From Jaltomata sinuosa (taxonomy: Eukaryota > Streptophyta > Magnoliopsida > Solanales > Solanaceae): a stretch of 64,000 bases of DNA. The notes beneath the pieces are model-generated. The model made no database searches. It was not told the DNA's origin and saw nothing but the letters and a program-made list of their open reading frames with translations. The stretch is taken from assembly GCA_003996215.1 (NCBI GenBank), contig QJPP01002920.1:1-64000 (forward strand), read 5' to 3'. A program made the translations under genes and the position numbers. Shown piece after piece: positions 22,695 through 34,818 of this stretch; the first letter of the stretch is position 1; each line of letters begins with the position of its first letter.

Positions 22695-23884
22695 TTAGAC
22701 TATTTCTTGAATTGAAGAGTTACTTTGTTTTTTAAGATATAGCAGAAACAAACGATTATTAACTAGACAACAATATAAATTAAATGGCCATGCGTTATTG
22801 ATAATCTCAAAATACCGTACAACTTTAACCTTAAAATTTGTAGATCTCAAAGGACTTTGATAATTACATTATCATGACTTAAATTAAATCTTTTATGGAA
22901 GATAGCAAAAGGACATTTTAGTAATCATGACTTAATAATCTTTTATATACTATTATTAAAACCAAATAAATAATCCAAAATAGGACTAATCATCGAGAAT
23001 CCAACAACCTTAAAAAGACAAAATATATCACAGTAGAAAATCCAACAGCTCTAACTAATGTTGAAATCAATTTCAGCTGTACGTCAGTCGGGATTTAAAA
23101 TTTATGAGTTTAAAATTTTAATTGTTTTAAGTTACTATTTGAATAATAAAAGTTGAGATTTGATATTTATGAGTCTGGAATTTAAATTGTTTTGACTTTT
23201 GAGTTAAGTACTAATTTGAAGTATATTAAATAAATTTTTTAACATAAATATAAAATTTAAACAAAAATTATTGATTTTTTTGAACCCGCTTCCTACTGCC
23301 TACACTTAGAGACGTAGATCAGTATTTGAAGTTTTTGATTATCTATAACGACTTTAAGATAACATATAATAATAACTAAGCTCAAAGTCAAATACTTTAT
23401 AAATTTTTCGTAAATTACTCAATACAACATCTCGACAAAAGCTACTTGTTCTCATGAACCAACATGTCATATTTTGTAAATTACTCAATACAACATCTCG
23501 ACAAAAGCTACTTGTTCCCATTGACCAACATGTCATATTGTCCATCCACCTCGGCCTACACACTAGCTTCGCTCTTGAGGTGTGGTGAGATGAATGAAGT
23601 TTCATCATTTTTAACAAGAAAATCTTATGTTCGAGTCATGAAAATAAAAAAATTCAGGACAAAAAGTGTATTCGTTCTCTGTTAATCGGTCTCTTACTAT
23701 GCAAATCTGAATTAGCCGAACTAGTGAATGAGTATTAGATGTTTATACAAAGACAAATTCAATTTCAACTTTAAAGAGGCTTATTTTATAATTTTCTGAT
23801 CAACTAATAAAGCTAACTTTACTGAAAAAAATTCCCCTATGTTTGAATTTTGATGTGTTTCTTGGTCCTACTACAAGAAGACTA
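22695..23884. other. Intergenic DNA between the MITEs and RLCK copy B
   Basis: No gene. It contains a 66-bp tandem duplication (23410-23541), a fragment of a dispersed repeat near 23080-23320 ending in 'gaacccgcttcctactgcc', and otherwise AT-rich sequence. Short open frames at 23354-23685 are created by the 66-bp duplication. Confidence 0.5.
23410..23541 (+). repeat. 66-bp direct tandem duplication
   Basis: Two adjacent units (23410-23475 and 23476-23541) both read 'gtaaattactcaatacaaca', then 'tctcgacaaaagctacttgt', with a few differences near their ends ('ctcatgaacc' against 'cccattgacc'). The near identity implies a recent local duplication. Confidence 0.85.
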
Positions 23885-24251
23885 AGTCAACCTTCTATGG
23901 CTTTCAGCTGAAAAGTCCAATAAAGGCTTCTTCTAGGAAAACCAATAGAGAATCAAGAAATCATTTTTTAAAAAAATAAATAAAAAAATCCCCTTTTCTC
24001 CTCTCCTTTTACCTGTAATTTTCTTTACTTAAATTGGAAAAAAAAATGATTACAACCCAAAGTTCAGTTTGCAACTTCCACTTACTTTTTCTTTACAACT
24101 AAGCAAAATTTGCTCTAAGAGGGAATTTTTTTGAGTTCATACTAGATCTAGGTTCATTGGCCATGTGGAGTTTGTGTTGAAGTTTTCATATGTATATTTG
24201 CAATGAATTCTTGAAGTAAAGTTGGAATCTTTTTGAGTTTTTTTTGCTGTG
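23885..24251 (+). promoter_or_regulatory. Upstream/leader region of RLCK copy B shared with copy A
   Basis: Homologous to the inverse of 16065-16735 up to about 'taagtcaacctt' (23885), which marks the inner breakpoint of the duplicated arm. It contains the uninterrupted version of the site where copy A has its SINE ('gcaatgaattcttgaagtaa'). It probably includes the 5' untranslated region and promoter; no individual element is assigned. Confidence 0.5.
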
Positions 24252-27200
24252 ATGGGGATTTGTCTGAGCAATGAAATCAAGGCTGAGACTATAATTTATA
24301 CTGGTACAGGTATATTTCATTTAACCATCTTCTTTTACAATTTGATTCTGTACTAGTCTTTGTTTTCCTGTGCTTGGGTTGGTGGGGTTGGGGGGTGGGG
24401 GACCAGCAAAACTGAATTATGGGTCTTATTTGGTTTTGGCATTAGTATTATTTTGCTCTAACGTAACTGGTAAAGTTGTTGCCATGTGACTAGAAGGTAA
24501 GTTCAAGTCGTGAAAATAAGTCTCTTGCAGAAATGCAGGGTAAGGCTAGGCCCTTGTGGTCCGGCTTTTCTTGGATCTCGCGCATAGTAGGAGCTCTAGT
24601 GCACCATGCTGCCCTTTGTTTTTCAGTTTATTCCCTTTATTTGCTACATAGTTCTGGTTCTGCATTATTCAAATGATTTGCTTGCTTCAAGTAAAGAGAA
24701 AAAAATATTTGAAAAAAACACAGAAGGATGCCCTTTCAACTTAAACATTGCACCATATTCCTCTTAAAGTTGCAAAGGAGCTTGGGAATAATAAATAAAT
24801 AAATAAATAATAAAGATATGGCAGAGGACAAGGAAGAGAATTTGAGAAACAGATTGATTTTGGATTTTGATATGCGTTACTTGTGCTGAGGGTCTACCGG
24901 AAACCGCCTCTCTACTTTCACAAGGTATGGGTAAGGCTGCGAACACACCACTTGTGGGATTACACTGGGTATATAGTTGTTATTGATTTTGGATTTCTGG
25001 TGAGGAATGGTGTTCTGCTAACTGCAGAGAACATTTGCAAACGTTATGCTTCCAACTTCACAACTAATGTTATCAAAGGCGAAATTATAATTTTGAGTTT
25101 ATGGGTTCTCGATTCTAGAAAAGATAGCTTACTGGCTTCTGATAAATTATTTATACATATTTAGTTGATTAATTTGGGCCAAAATTACTAGGTTCTGTCA
25201 AATCCCTAAACTTCATGGTAGCTCCGCCCCTAAATATTGTTGTAAAGGGTTTCTTTATATATATGGAAATTTGTGGGTTGTGATGGTAGTAATAATTGGC
25301 TTTCGGATGTGCATTCATTTCTTGTTCTTAGTGTCATTTGACTGCAACATGTAGATGGATTCTTTCAGGGGTTGGTTCTAGAAATGTCAGTGGAAATGGT
25401 ACTGAGACTAGTAATTCGAATAGCAAAGTGTCATCAGGCTCCATACCCCCCACTCCGCGGAGTGAGGGTGAGATCTTGCAGTCGTCCAACTTGAGGAGCT
25501 TTACTTTTAATGAACTCCGAGCAGCCACTAGAAACTTCCGTCCTGACAGTGTATTAGGAGAAGGAGGTTTCGGTTCTGTTTTCAAGGGGTGGGTTGATGA
25601 ACAAACTCTTTTAGCATCAAGGCCTGGCGCTGGCATTGTCATAGCTGTGAAGAAGTTAAACCAAGAAGGTTTGCAGGGTCACCGAGAATGGCTGGTGAGA
25701 GCAGTTTTTATCACTTGGATTTACAACGTGATCTTAGAATCAATTTTCTTTTTCCGTATCCTCTTCTCGAGTTTGTTATAAACGAATGACTGAATGTGAT
25801 TTTGAACTGTTACCACGATGGAAATCTGCATGCTTCGTTGTAAAAATCATACGTATTTATTACTGACTTTGCAAATTGTACTTCATCGTAAAATTGGGGT
25901 AAATAATATGGTCAATAAAGTTGTTATCAGTGTGTAGGATTACTTGATTTGCTTTAGTTCACAGGATGAACTTATCAACTTTCCAATTAAATGAAAGCTA
26001 CATTATGCAAGCAGGGTAGCTCAATGTATTTACGTTCTTGTACTTACGAAAATTGCAGGCTGAGATAAATTATCTTGGTCAACTACGTAATCCGAATCTT
26101 GTAAGATTGATTGGTTATTGCTTAGAGGATGATCACAGGCTTCTAGTCTACGAGTTCATGCCTAAGGGTAGTATGGAGAATCATTTATTCAGGAGTAAGT
26201 TCTGAATCTCTCTCGTATGCTACAAGTCGTTTGGTTATTATGGTTCATCTGACTAGCTTGTCAGATCCTATGTAACAAGAGGTTTTCCTTGAACCAGGAG
26301 GTTCATACTTTGAACCGCTTTGTTGGAGTATCCGTATGAAAGTTGCCGTTGGTGCTGCAAGGGGGCTTGCATTTCTTCACAATGCTGAACCAAGTGTTAT
26401 ATACAGGGACTTCAAGACTGCTAATATCTTGCTTGATTCGGTAAGTGTATCTCATGTTGTTGAATGGTCACTTAGCTCTCTTTGACTATGGATATGCTAA
26501 AGCTTCTGCAGTTTGTTGATGCTGGTTTGGTTTTGCTCATTTTTACGCTACACATCTACAGAACTACAATGCCAAGCTTTCTGACTTTGGGTTGGCCAGG
26601 GATGGCCCAACCGGTGACAAGAGCCATGTATCGACAAGGGTTATGGGAACTTACGGATATGCTGCTCCAGAGTATCTATCCACAGGTTTGTCATTCATAC
26701 CAACTAGTTCCGCTCCATCTTTTTCCATCTGATGACATTATTTGCATAGTTCCTTTTTAGTGCATTGGTTGAATTTCACTCGATACATTCTCATCAACTC
26801 GTCTCAACCTGTAAATGTCATCTGGAATAATGAGAACATTAAGATGTGCAGATTTTATTTTTGAATGAAATGGACCATAGTTGTATTTCTCCTAACCGCA
26901 TTATTGTAGGTTGAAACATCATGCTGTTATAGTTACATGAAATCTGTGTCATGTTTATTAACTACTATAACCAGAGCCGGAGCTAGGATTTGAATTTTAT
27001 GGGTTCTGAACTTGCCATTGAATCCATAACGTGTCTTAGTTACTAGGTTAGCAACTAATTATTTATACATATTTAATGAATTTTCTAATATAAATACGGG
27101 GTCTAAACAACTAAGATCTAGCTCCGCTTCTGACTATAACTGTATCACTACTCATCACAATAAAATGGCACATCTAGTTTCTGACCTCCATATGTTTCTC

Positions 27201-27675
27201 TTATTCCGAAGGTCATCTTACTTCCAAGAGTGATGTATACAGCTTCGGAGTCGTTCTCTTGGAAATTATATCTGGTAAGAAAGCAATAGACAAGAATCGA
27301 CCAACAGGGGAACACAATCTTGTTGAGTGCTCAAGACCTTACTTGACCAGCAAACGTAGAGTTTTTCGTGTTCTTGATTCCCGGCTTGAAGGACAATATT
27401 CACTTACTCGTGTCCTTAAGGTAGCGAACGTTGCACTTCAATGCCTAGCCATGGACCCCAAGTCAAGACCAACGATGGATGAGGTAGTGACAGTTCTCGA
27501 GCAGGTTCAGGAGTCCAAGGATACCGTGAAAAATGATATGAAGAAGGATCAGCAGTTGAATCGGCTTAGCAGTCAATCAAGTGGCGAGCTCAACAAGTCA
27601 TGCAGAAGCAGTTCAGAAGAGACTCCGCGTGTAGCAAATTATCCCAGACCTTCAGCTTCGCTTCGTTCTATCTAA
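24252..27675 (+). CDS. RLCK subfamily VII serine/threonine kinase, PBL9/PBL10 (APK1)-like, copy B
   Basis: Coding exons: 24252-24309, 25369-25694, 26059-26194, 26298-26440, 26562-26685 and 27212-27675. All junctions are GT-AG with consistent phase (1251 bases, 416 aa, the normal family length). MGIC at the N-terminus provides Gly2 and Cys4 for myristoylation and palmitoylation, so a plasma-membrane location is inferred. Kinase motifs: GEGGFGSVFKG, IAVKKL, YRDFKTANILLDS, SDFGLARDGPTGDKSH, GTYGYAAPEYLSTGH and SDVYSFGVVLLE. The RSEGEILQSSNL stretch before the kinase domain is typical of PBL9/10/11. One oddity: LVECSRPYL has Cys where the family and copy A have Trp. Relatives act downstream of pattern-recognition and brassinosteroid-type receptor kinases; the exact role here is unknown. 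Intron 1 contains two SINEs and intron 5 a MITE. Confidence 0.92.
24460..24618 (+). mobile_element. tRNA-derived SINE in intron 1 of RLCK copy B
   Basis: It has an A-box-like 'taactggtaaagttgttgcc' and a B-box-like 'ggtaagttcaagtcgtg'. These are followed by 'cttgcagaaatgcagggtaa', 'cccttgtggtccggcttttc' and 'gcgcatagtaggagct', ending near 'gctgcccttt'. This order is that of a widespread angiosperm tRNA-derived SINE. Copy A has no intron at this position, so it cannot serve as an empty site. Confidence 0.7.
24868..24982 (+). mobile_element. 5'-truncated Au-type SINE in intron 1 of RLCK copy B
   Basis: It reads 'gagggtctaccggaaaccgc', 'ctctctactttcacaaggta', 'gtaaggctgcgaacacacca' and 'cttgtgggattacactgggt', ending 'agttgtta'. 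It is flanked by a perfect 14-bp target duplication, ttgattttggattt, at 24854-24867 and 24983-24996, which defines the insertion. Confidence 0.85.
26972..27140. mobile_element. Small MITE in intron 5 of RLCK copy B
   Basis: It starts 'ccagagccggagctaggatt' and ends 'gatctagctccgcttctgac', an inverted pair around 'ggagcta/tagctcc'. The interior 'tatgggttctgaacttgcc' and 'tatttatacatatttaatga' recurs in fragments near 5130-5290, 25095-25240 and 61262-61445. Copy A's matching intron lacks it. Confidence 0.65.
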
Positions 27676-27746
27676 AGAGACAGGAATAACATTCTTGGCA
27701 TGCCAGTTGCTAACATCCAATTTTAAGGAACTTCTGGCATGTTAAT

Positions 27747-27788
27747 ATAACAACAACAACATACCCAGTGTAGTCCAACAAAACGGGG
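27747..27788 (-). mobile_element. Au SINE 3'-end fragment downstream of RLCK copy B
   Basis: 'aacaacaacaacatacccag' followed by 'tgtagtcc' is the reverse complement of the Au SINE tail. Only about 40 bp remain. The copy A flank lacks it. Confidence 0.55.
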
Positions 27789-28084
27789 CATGTAAGTGTG
27801 CCAATATAATCATGTATAGTTTTTTTTCATGTTTACTTTGTCAGATGACTGTTGAAATGAGGATTCATGAGATGATGTATAATGGATTGCAAGTGAAAAA
27901 TTTGTTTATCTTGGAAGTGCAGAGTTTTGCTGTAAATGCCTACAATAAGTTGTTTTTCACAAGTTTAACTTTTATGCACTGATACGGTAAAAGAATACTT
28001 ATATTGTCAAATCACCTAAAAGATAATTACATGTAACAGTTCATAAAAATTAAAAGGCGTAACCACTGAGATAGAAAATAGAGA

Positions 28085-28735
28085 TAAGGCACAGAAATAC
28101 ATCTAAACTATGATGAAACACCTAGGTCCTATCCCCCCCCCCCCTCTCCCCACCAAAAAAAACAACTTTACCCCTTCACTTTGATGAAGAAAATAAGTTA
28201 AAGTGTACCATGTGCATACACACACCTATACTAGGCAAAAGAAGAGGAGTTCTAATGTCTTATTTAATTTGATTTTCTTAGATTCAAACCGATCGGACTT
28301 CATTGTCTCTCGGGTCTCAAAACACAATAAAGTACAAAGTCAAGATTTTGAGTTATATTTCACGCCCTCGTGTATATTAGATGCAAAGAATATTTTTAGT
28401 TATAAAAAGGATCGAAAAATTCACGCCCCATTAAAGTATATACTACAGATAATAAAGTGAAAATTTAACCACCCATAAAAGGATTGAGATTTGAGAGTCA
28501 ATGAGGTCAGGCCGATTTGAATATAAAAAAATAAATGAAATAAGACATTAAAATCTCTCTTTCTTTTGTCTATTATAGGCGCGTTCATGCACATAGTATA
28601 TTTTAACTTATTTTCTTACTAGATAATTAGTGAAGGGAGTAAATAATACGAAAAAATAAGTTCACGGAGATAATAAAACTCCCGCATAATTTAAATGTGT
28701 TTCTATGTCTTATCCCTAAAAAATAAAGCAGGTTT
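28085..28735. mobile_element. Long foldback (palindromic) element downstream of RLCK copy B
   Basis: The left arm (about 28090-28380) and right arm (about 28410-28725) are near reverse complements. 'gataaggcacagaaatacat' pairs with the inverse of 'atgtgtttctatgtcttatc'; 'agaaaataagttaaagtgta', 'catgtgcata' and 'ctaatgtcttattta' also have inverse partners on the right. The centre is near 28405. The homologous 3' flank of copy A lacks it, so it is an insertion. It is non-coding; a short plus frame at 28203-28460 is incidental. Confidence 0.75.
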
Positions 28736-28889
28736 ACCATCTACATATTAAAATACACCAACAATATAAAAATTCTCTACACTCGTCAATGTATACAAGT
28801 TAAATCTGTTTTTCACTTAGATGTGTTTTTATACCTAAGGAGTAATATTGAATGAGTTGCATTTCCATTTTCGTTGATAATTAGGACTA

Positions 28890-29967
28890 ACATATATAAT
28901 ACATTTATAATTGGATTTGCTTTCACCGTATGAAACCTTCACCATATTTTTGGGATCTTAAATTATTTAATCAGTCGACTAAAATGACTTAATGAGTTGA
29001 TTTGGTCAAATCTATCTATCAACTTACTATAAATTAAAGTTGTTTGAAAGAGTCAAACCACTTTTGCTCCTTTTGGAAGTGACACTAAAGATTATATCCA
29101 TGATAAGAAATTATATAGTTGTCAATTTCGCTTCTCGAAAGTTAATTTGATTAATTTTTCAAGCTAAATTATATTAGATTAATTTAATATTTTAAAATTA
29201 AATTTTAAATATTAAAAAATTATACGAAAAGTACTATAAATTGATTTTTTTTTTATATTAATATGATAAAAAAATATATTTTAAAACTTTGGTTAAAATT
29301 CATATTAAAAAAATTGTGATAAGTATTTTGGATGATTTTTCTTTGCCAGTGGGATTAGTGCCCTGAAGAGTGATGGCAAAAGTTGTGGCGTTTGGTAATG
29401 ATTTGATTCATGTATGAAAAGAAGAATATTTGAAGTTAAGTTTTTTAATAAAAGATATTTGATCTTAGGATCGTTTGCTCGTAACTTATATACCAAAATT
29501 ATAATACACAAATTAAATAATAACGAGATTAATTATTTTTAGAAAATGTCTGGTAATTGTATTAAATTAAATATACAGAGTATAATATAAAATATGTGTT
29601 TGGTTTTACCATGAATAAATTTGGGTAAATTTTTATTAACACTGATCTTCTTAAAGGACTTTGGGAGGAGTTAAAGAGAAGGCTATTTATGTCTTTTGAT
29701 TGTTTTATCATGGAATTGTTATCTCACATTGAATGTGTGGTACAAAAATAATATCAAAATTTTAGTATAACAAATATTAGGCTTTTGTGCACTATAGCGC
29801 GGGTGATGACTATTTTTTTTTTTTACCTCGATTGATATTGCATATCACTCATTTGTCCTATAGAAATTAAGTGACTATTAATTAGTTTTATAAAACCGGT
29901 TGGGTTTTAATTAAAATTTCATTCCCAATACTATTAAAATGATGGAAAAATGACATGGGCTGACCCT
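28890..29967. other. AT-rich intergenic DNA, no gene recognised
   Basis: Homology to arm A ends near 28890. The rest holds only short low-complexity frames and a dispersed repeat at about 29655-29745 shared with 3310-3420. A T run lies at 29812-29823. Confidence 0.5.
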
Positions 29968-29976
29968 TTTAAAATA

Positions 29977-30070
29977 GAGAAAACTATAGAGAATAGCAAA
30001 TTTAGGCCCATAATTACGATTCATAACAACACTTTGAAAAAATTACCATCCACGACAGAATAACAATATT
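29977..30070 (+). repeat. Left terminal inverted repeat of the MULE
   Basis: It runs 'gagaaaactatagagaatag', 'caaatttaggcccataatta' and 'cataacaacactttg'. The reverse complement of 56630-56724 reads 'gagaaaatttcacaaatagc', 'aaacttgagctcataattaa' and 'atagcaacactttg'. Similarity is clear for about 65 bp and weaker beyond. Confidence 0.9.
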
Positions 30071-33000
30071 TTGGTTGGCCCCATCCACCATTCCAAATAC
30101 ATTTAGAAGAGTATTAACTCCTTCCTATTATCACTCGCCACTTCCCTTTTTAATTCAACCCCTCTCTCTCTCACATCCCCCATTTACACCCATTACAGAT
30201 TTCTCCACGATTTCAACTGTTGTCTATTTAAATTTCGTGTATTCCACAAATTAAGGTAATCACCATTATCAGTTGATGCTAGTATTTCATCCATAAATAC
30301 ATTTGAATGTAGTTGTATTCTAATCAAGTTCATCAATTTTCTCTCTATTTACCATTGTTTAATCGATTTATAATTATTTAGTAGTAGAATTGGCATGCTC
30401 TAATGGCGGAAGATACACCAACGAAGAGGGTTACAAGAGGTACACCACATAGCAATATCAATTTTAATGATGCTTCATCTTTTAATTTGAGTATTTCTCA
30501 ACTAAATACAAATGTAAGGTCTGCTGTTGTCGTGGAAAAGCCAGTCCAAGAGTTCAGATCCAAGCACAAGAATGATACAGTAAAAATGGCAGAGATTTTG
30601 AAAGAAAGAGCCAAAGACAAAGTCGAAATATATCCTCCCCCAATTTTTTAAAAAGACATCAAAGCAGTAAAAAAAAAGAAAAACAAAAGACATTCCATCT
30701 GCTAGTAAGAATTTGGGGAAAAAATTTCAAATTGCTTCTGAATCTGAATTCGGCGAAGAAGATATCGAAGAAGAAGGAGAGGTAAATAATTATGTGAAGA
30801 AGATTTGTATTTTGTATTTGCCTGGGTGATCTGATATATGTATTTTTCACAGTCAAATACAAATGTATTGTATCTTGTTAATGAATGTTAAACAAATACA
30901 AATTAGTTATATTTTTGATTGACTTTATCTGATACATGTATTTACGCGTTGTAAAATACATATGTATATCTGTTGTATTTACACAGTAAAAAAATACAAA
31001 TTAGTTGTATTTTTTTATTGACTGCTGTTATAGAATGTATTTTCACAGCAAAAATTCAATTTATTTGTATTTTGTATTTATTGTCCTTATATATGGATTT
31101 GAAAGTGAAAAATAGAAATAATTTGTATGATATGGTATATGCATATTCAACAAAAGAATGAAAAACATAAAATTTATTTTGGCTGATATTGATTCAAGTT
31201 GTATTTTTTGTTGACTGGTCTGATATATATATATTCATAGTAAAAAATATAATTCATTTGTATTTGTATTTATTGGCCAGATATATGAATTCGATAAAGT
31301 AAAAATATAAAATAATTTGTATGATTTGGTATATGCATTTTTTACAAAAGAATGATCACATAAAATTTATTTTGACTGATATTGACCCATTATATATCAT
31401 TTTCTCATATAGATTATCCGGGATAAAATATTTATGGCCAGAGCTCTCCCTAGATTTGCACCACACATGGGATATTACACAAATAATAAGATAATTGAAT
31501 CTTTGTAGGCTAAGCTAACCATCGGTCAGTTTAAGCATTTTAGTGATCAAACTATATTCGGGGTCTTCACTCGCATGAAGCATTGTGTTGTTCAGGCACA
31601 AATGATTAGGTGTGTTATGTCGCTAGAGACAACTGATAGTTCAGCTGATGTCATCTTCATACGTGCAAATGGGACCATACTACATTTCACTCATCGAGAA
31701 TTTTGCATAATAACCTCTCTGAAATGTGTGCCAAATGAGACAAATTTTGTATTTGACACGAACATACCCATCAGACTAATGAAACAGTAATTTTCTGGAG
31801 CAAATTCTATTTTCAAAGAAATATTTTTCTCCAAATTCAACAACAAGGTATGGGATGAAAACAACGATAATGCCCTGAAGTTTGCCATCCTTTATTTCAT
31901 ACATGCATACATATTAGCTGGTGAAAAGACGAGTACAAACATACCAAGAGACCATTTCGACTTGGTGGAGAGTGGTCAATATGTGGATTATCATTGGGGG
32001 TATGTAGCATTTGATGAACTGGCAAAAAGCATAACTTCAAAGTTGACGGCCACGGGACAGTTCTATGAAATACAGGGCATGTCACTTGCTATCCAAGTCT
32101 GACTGTATGAGTGTTGTTTCAATGTTGACCCCGATATTGCCATGAAGGTTGATGATCAAATTTCATGTATGCTCAACTGGGTGACAAAAAAAGATCGTCC
32201 TCGCTTTCAGACCATTATGAAAAGCATGTTCCGCGAAGGAGACTGTGAAGGAGAGGAGAACAAGTTTTTTTCAAATTCACATATACTTTAATTCATTTCA
32301 TTCACCCGACTGATTATAATTAATTTTCTCCAAATTATTTTTAAGAATATCGAGCCAACTGTGCGGGAACTTGTCATCCTCCGAATACCACCACAGTATG
32401 TTTCAATTATGGTGGAACAACATGTTCAGCAGAGTAACACACCAGCAGATTCAGATGATGATTTTCAACAACCCCCACCGTCAAGTCTTTTTGCAATGGG
32501 AAAAGAAAAGGCTGATCTGTCGTTATCACCGGCTAAAAAAAAATTGAAGCACCAACCATCTATCCTTCCAGATTCAAAGAAATCACCTGCAAAATTGAAT
32601 TTAAAACAGAATTCAACAAGGACATCACTACCTCGGGCTGCAAAATCACCAGTCAGAAAGTCTAGAATCAGAAAATCAATTTCGAAATAACCTGTTTCAG
32701 CCTCCAAAAAACATGTCATTAATCAATCAGCGAGGCAAAACCCTATTTTCGATCCGCACAATGTGATATCATCGAGCAGACAGTTAGATAATGTTGTTTC
32801 GAGGAAAAAACTTGAAGATTTCAAAGTTGAGGTGAGTAAAAATATAATACCCCAAACATACATGACAAATATTTTTTTTATATTTGGTATTAATTTTCTG
32901 ATTTATTTACACAAAATGACAGGTAAAATAAGAGTTGAAAGACATTCGCGCATGGATGGATATAAAATTTCGAGAAGTTTTGGATGCCATTGAAAATAAT

Positions 33001-34218
33001 AAAAATGATGAAAAGGTACTTTGAGAAGGCATTGCCAAATTACATAATATGTATTTTCGTATAAATACAAAATGTCAATTATTTTTTATATTTTTTCTTA
33101 ATAAACTTTAATATATTTTTGAAAGAAAAATACCTTATCTTTCAAATTTTAATATGTTTGATCAGGCCAAGGACACTGACAAACCATTACATACACCTTA
33201 TGATAATGTGCACAAGTCACCTAAATACAATAGTCCTAACGTCATAGGCACTTCAGATCATGGTTGGGCAAGCAATATCCATGTTGTAGAGGTAAGTATT
33301 TACTCTTGAAGTATATTTTTGAAATACGATTTGTATTTACAGTCATGTTTGCAATCAGAAAATAGATGTATAAAATTATATTTTTTCATTACCTGAAGGA
33401 CCTTACAGCTGAAATACAAACTCAACATCATCAGCGTGAAATTAACACTGGTGACACGAGAAAAGAAGCACTTAAAGACATGGATATCCAGTCGGCAAGG
33501 TAGAAGGAATCAACGGTATGAATCAAGCCTTTCAATTATATGTGTGAACTCATAGATGGTACATGTGGGCAGTAATACATATTTTTTGAATTTGCTAGTA
33601 CATCGGTATATCTCTCAATGATCCCTTAGCAGTCGAGTTGGTGGATGTGGTAGCTGATCAATTACATGAAGTACAAAATCAATACATCCCACCTGGAACA
33701 GTATTATATTATTACGATATTTAATTATATTACGAAATTAATAGCTTGATATATGATAGCTAACTATATTTACAATTTTGTAGGTGAATGACCATCTGAT
33801 GAGTTTTGAAACACCATCAAAATCAGCCCCAAATCAAGAGAATGTGATAAATAAAGATGTGTCCAAAATTACCACTGCTGGTACAACCATGAATTCACCT
33901 GAGTCTACCACAGCCATGGAAGATTAGCTTGTGGAAGCAGTCCCTATTCAAGTAGTATTCACTCCAGAGGTAAAAAGAGGTCTATCAGTTACTGATTCAC
34001 AGTTCTTCATACCAGACAGTCAGCTACCGAGCCTCAATACAGAGAGAAGCGTGATTTTACATCCATCAATTATCGTTGAGGAACAAACATCTGCACAAAA
34101 ACAAACACCTCCACCCATTCAGAGAATCAAGCGACCGTCTAAATGTAACATATCTCCGTATATGTCAAAGTTTGAATCTGAAGCTGATAAGTTCACTTGC
34201 ATGCCATATTATTACAGT

Positions 34219-34220
34219 TG

Positions 34221-34275
<55 letters not shown>
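34219..34275. repeat. (TA)n microsatellite
   Basis: An almost uninterrupted run of TA dinucleotides lies just after the last linker exon of the Ulp1 gene. It produces spurious Ile-Tyr frames. Confidence 0.9.
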
Positions 34276-34284
<9 letters not shown>

Positions 34285-34360
34285 TGATAAAAATATTATA
34301 TACTCTCCCCTTTACTCAAGGTATTTATACACATTCATTAACTAATTTTTTAGAGGTATT

Positions 34361-34818
34361 TGTATATGAATTCTGCCGCTTTATTTTTTAATTTGTATTT
34401 ATATTTTCATCAATTTTAATTATATTTAAATTCTGTCACATGCTTTAGATGACCCAAAATTATATTTGTATTTTTTAACTCAATTTATATTTATTTTTTT
34501 CATAATTTATGTATTTATATTTATTTTTATACACTTAATATGCATGTTTGCTTTATACTGATATGTATTTAAATACATGTGTATATGAATTTGTATATGA
34601 ATTATGCCACTTTATTTTTTAATTTGTATTTGTATTTTCATCAATTTTAATTGTATTTAAATTCTGTCACATGCTTTAGAAGACCCAAAATTGTATTTGT
34701 ATTTTTTAACTAAAAGATTTTATTTTCTTTCACAGTTTATGTATTTGTATTTATTTTTATACACTTAATATGCATGTTTGCTTTATATTGATATGTATTT
34801 AAATACATATGTATAATG
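34361..34818 (+). repeat. Two tandem copies of a 231-bp AT-rich unit in the MULE
   Basis: 'tgtatatgaattctgccgct' at 34361 recurs as 'tgtatatgaattatgccact' at 34592. Both are followed by 'tttattttttaatttgtatt', 'aaattctgtcacatgcttta' and 'aatatgcatgtttgctttat'. The unit period is 231 bp. It is probably within an intron of the Ulp1 gene. Confidence 0.85.

Noticed and set aside
24883..25164. 93-residue frame inside intron 1 of RLCK copy B
   Set aside because: Composed of an Au SINE plus intron sequence; splicing of the kinase gene explains the region.
25334..25642. Minus-strand 102-residue frame
   Set aside because: Antisense to exon 2 of RLCK copy B. The matching antisense frame at 15895-16089 in copy A is rejected for the same reason.
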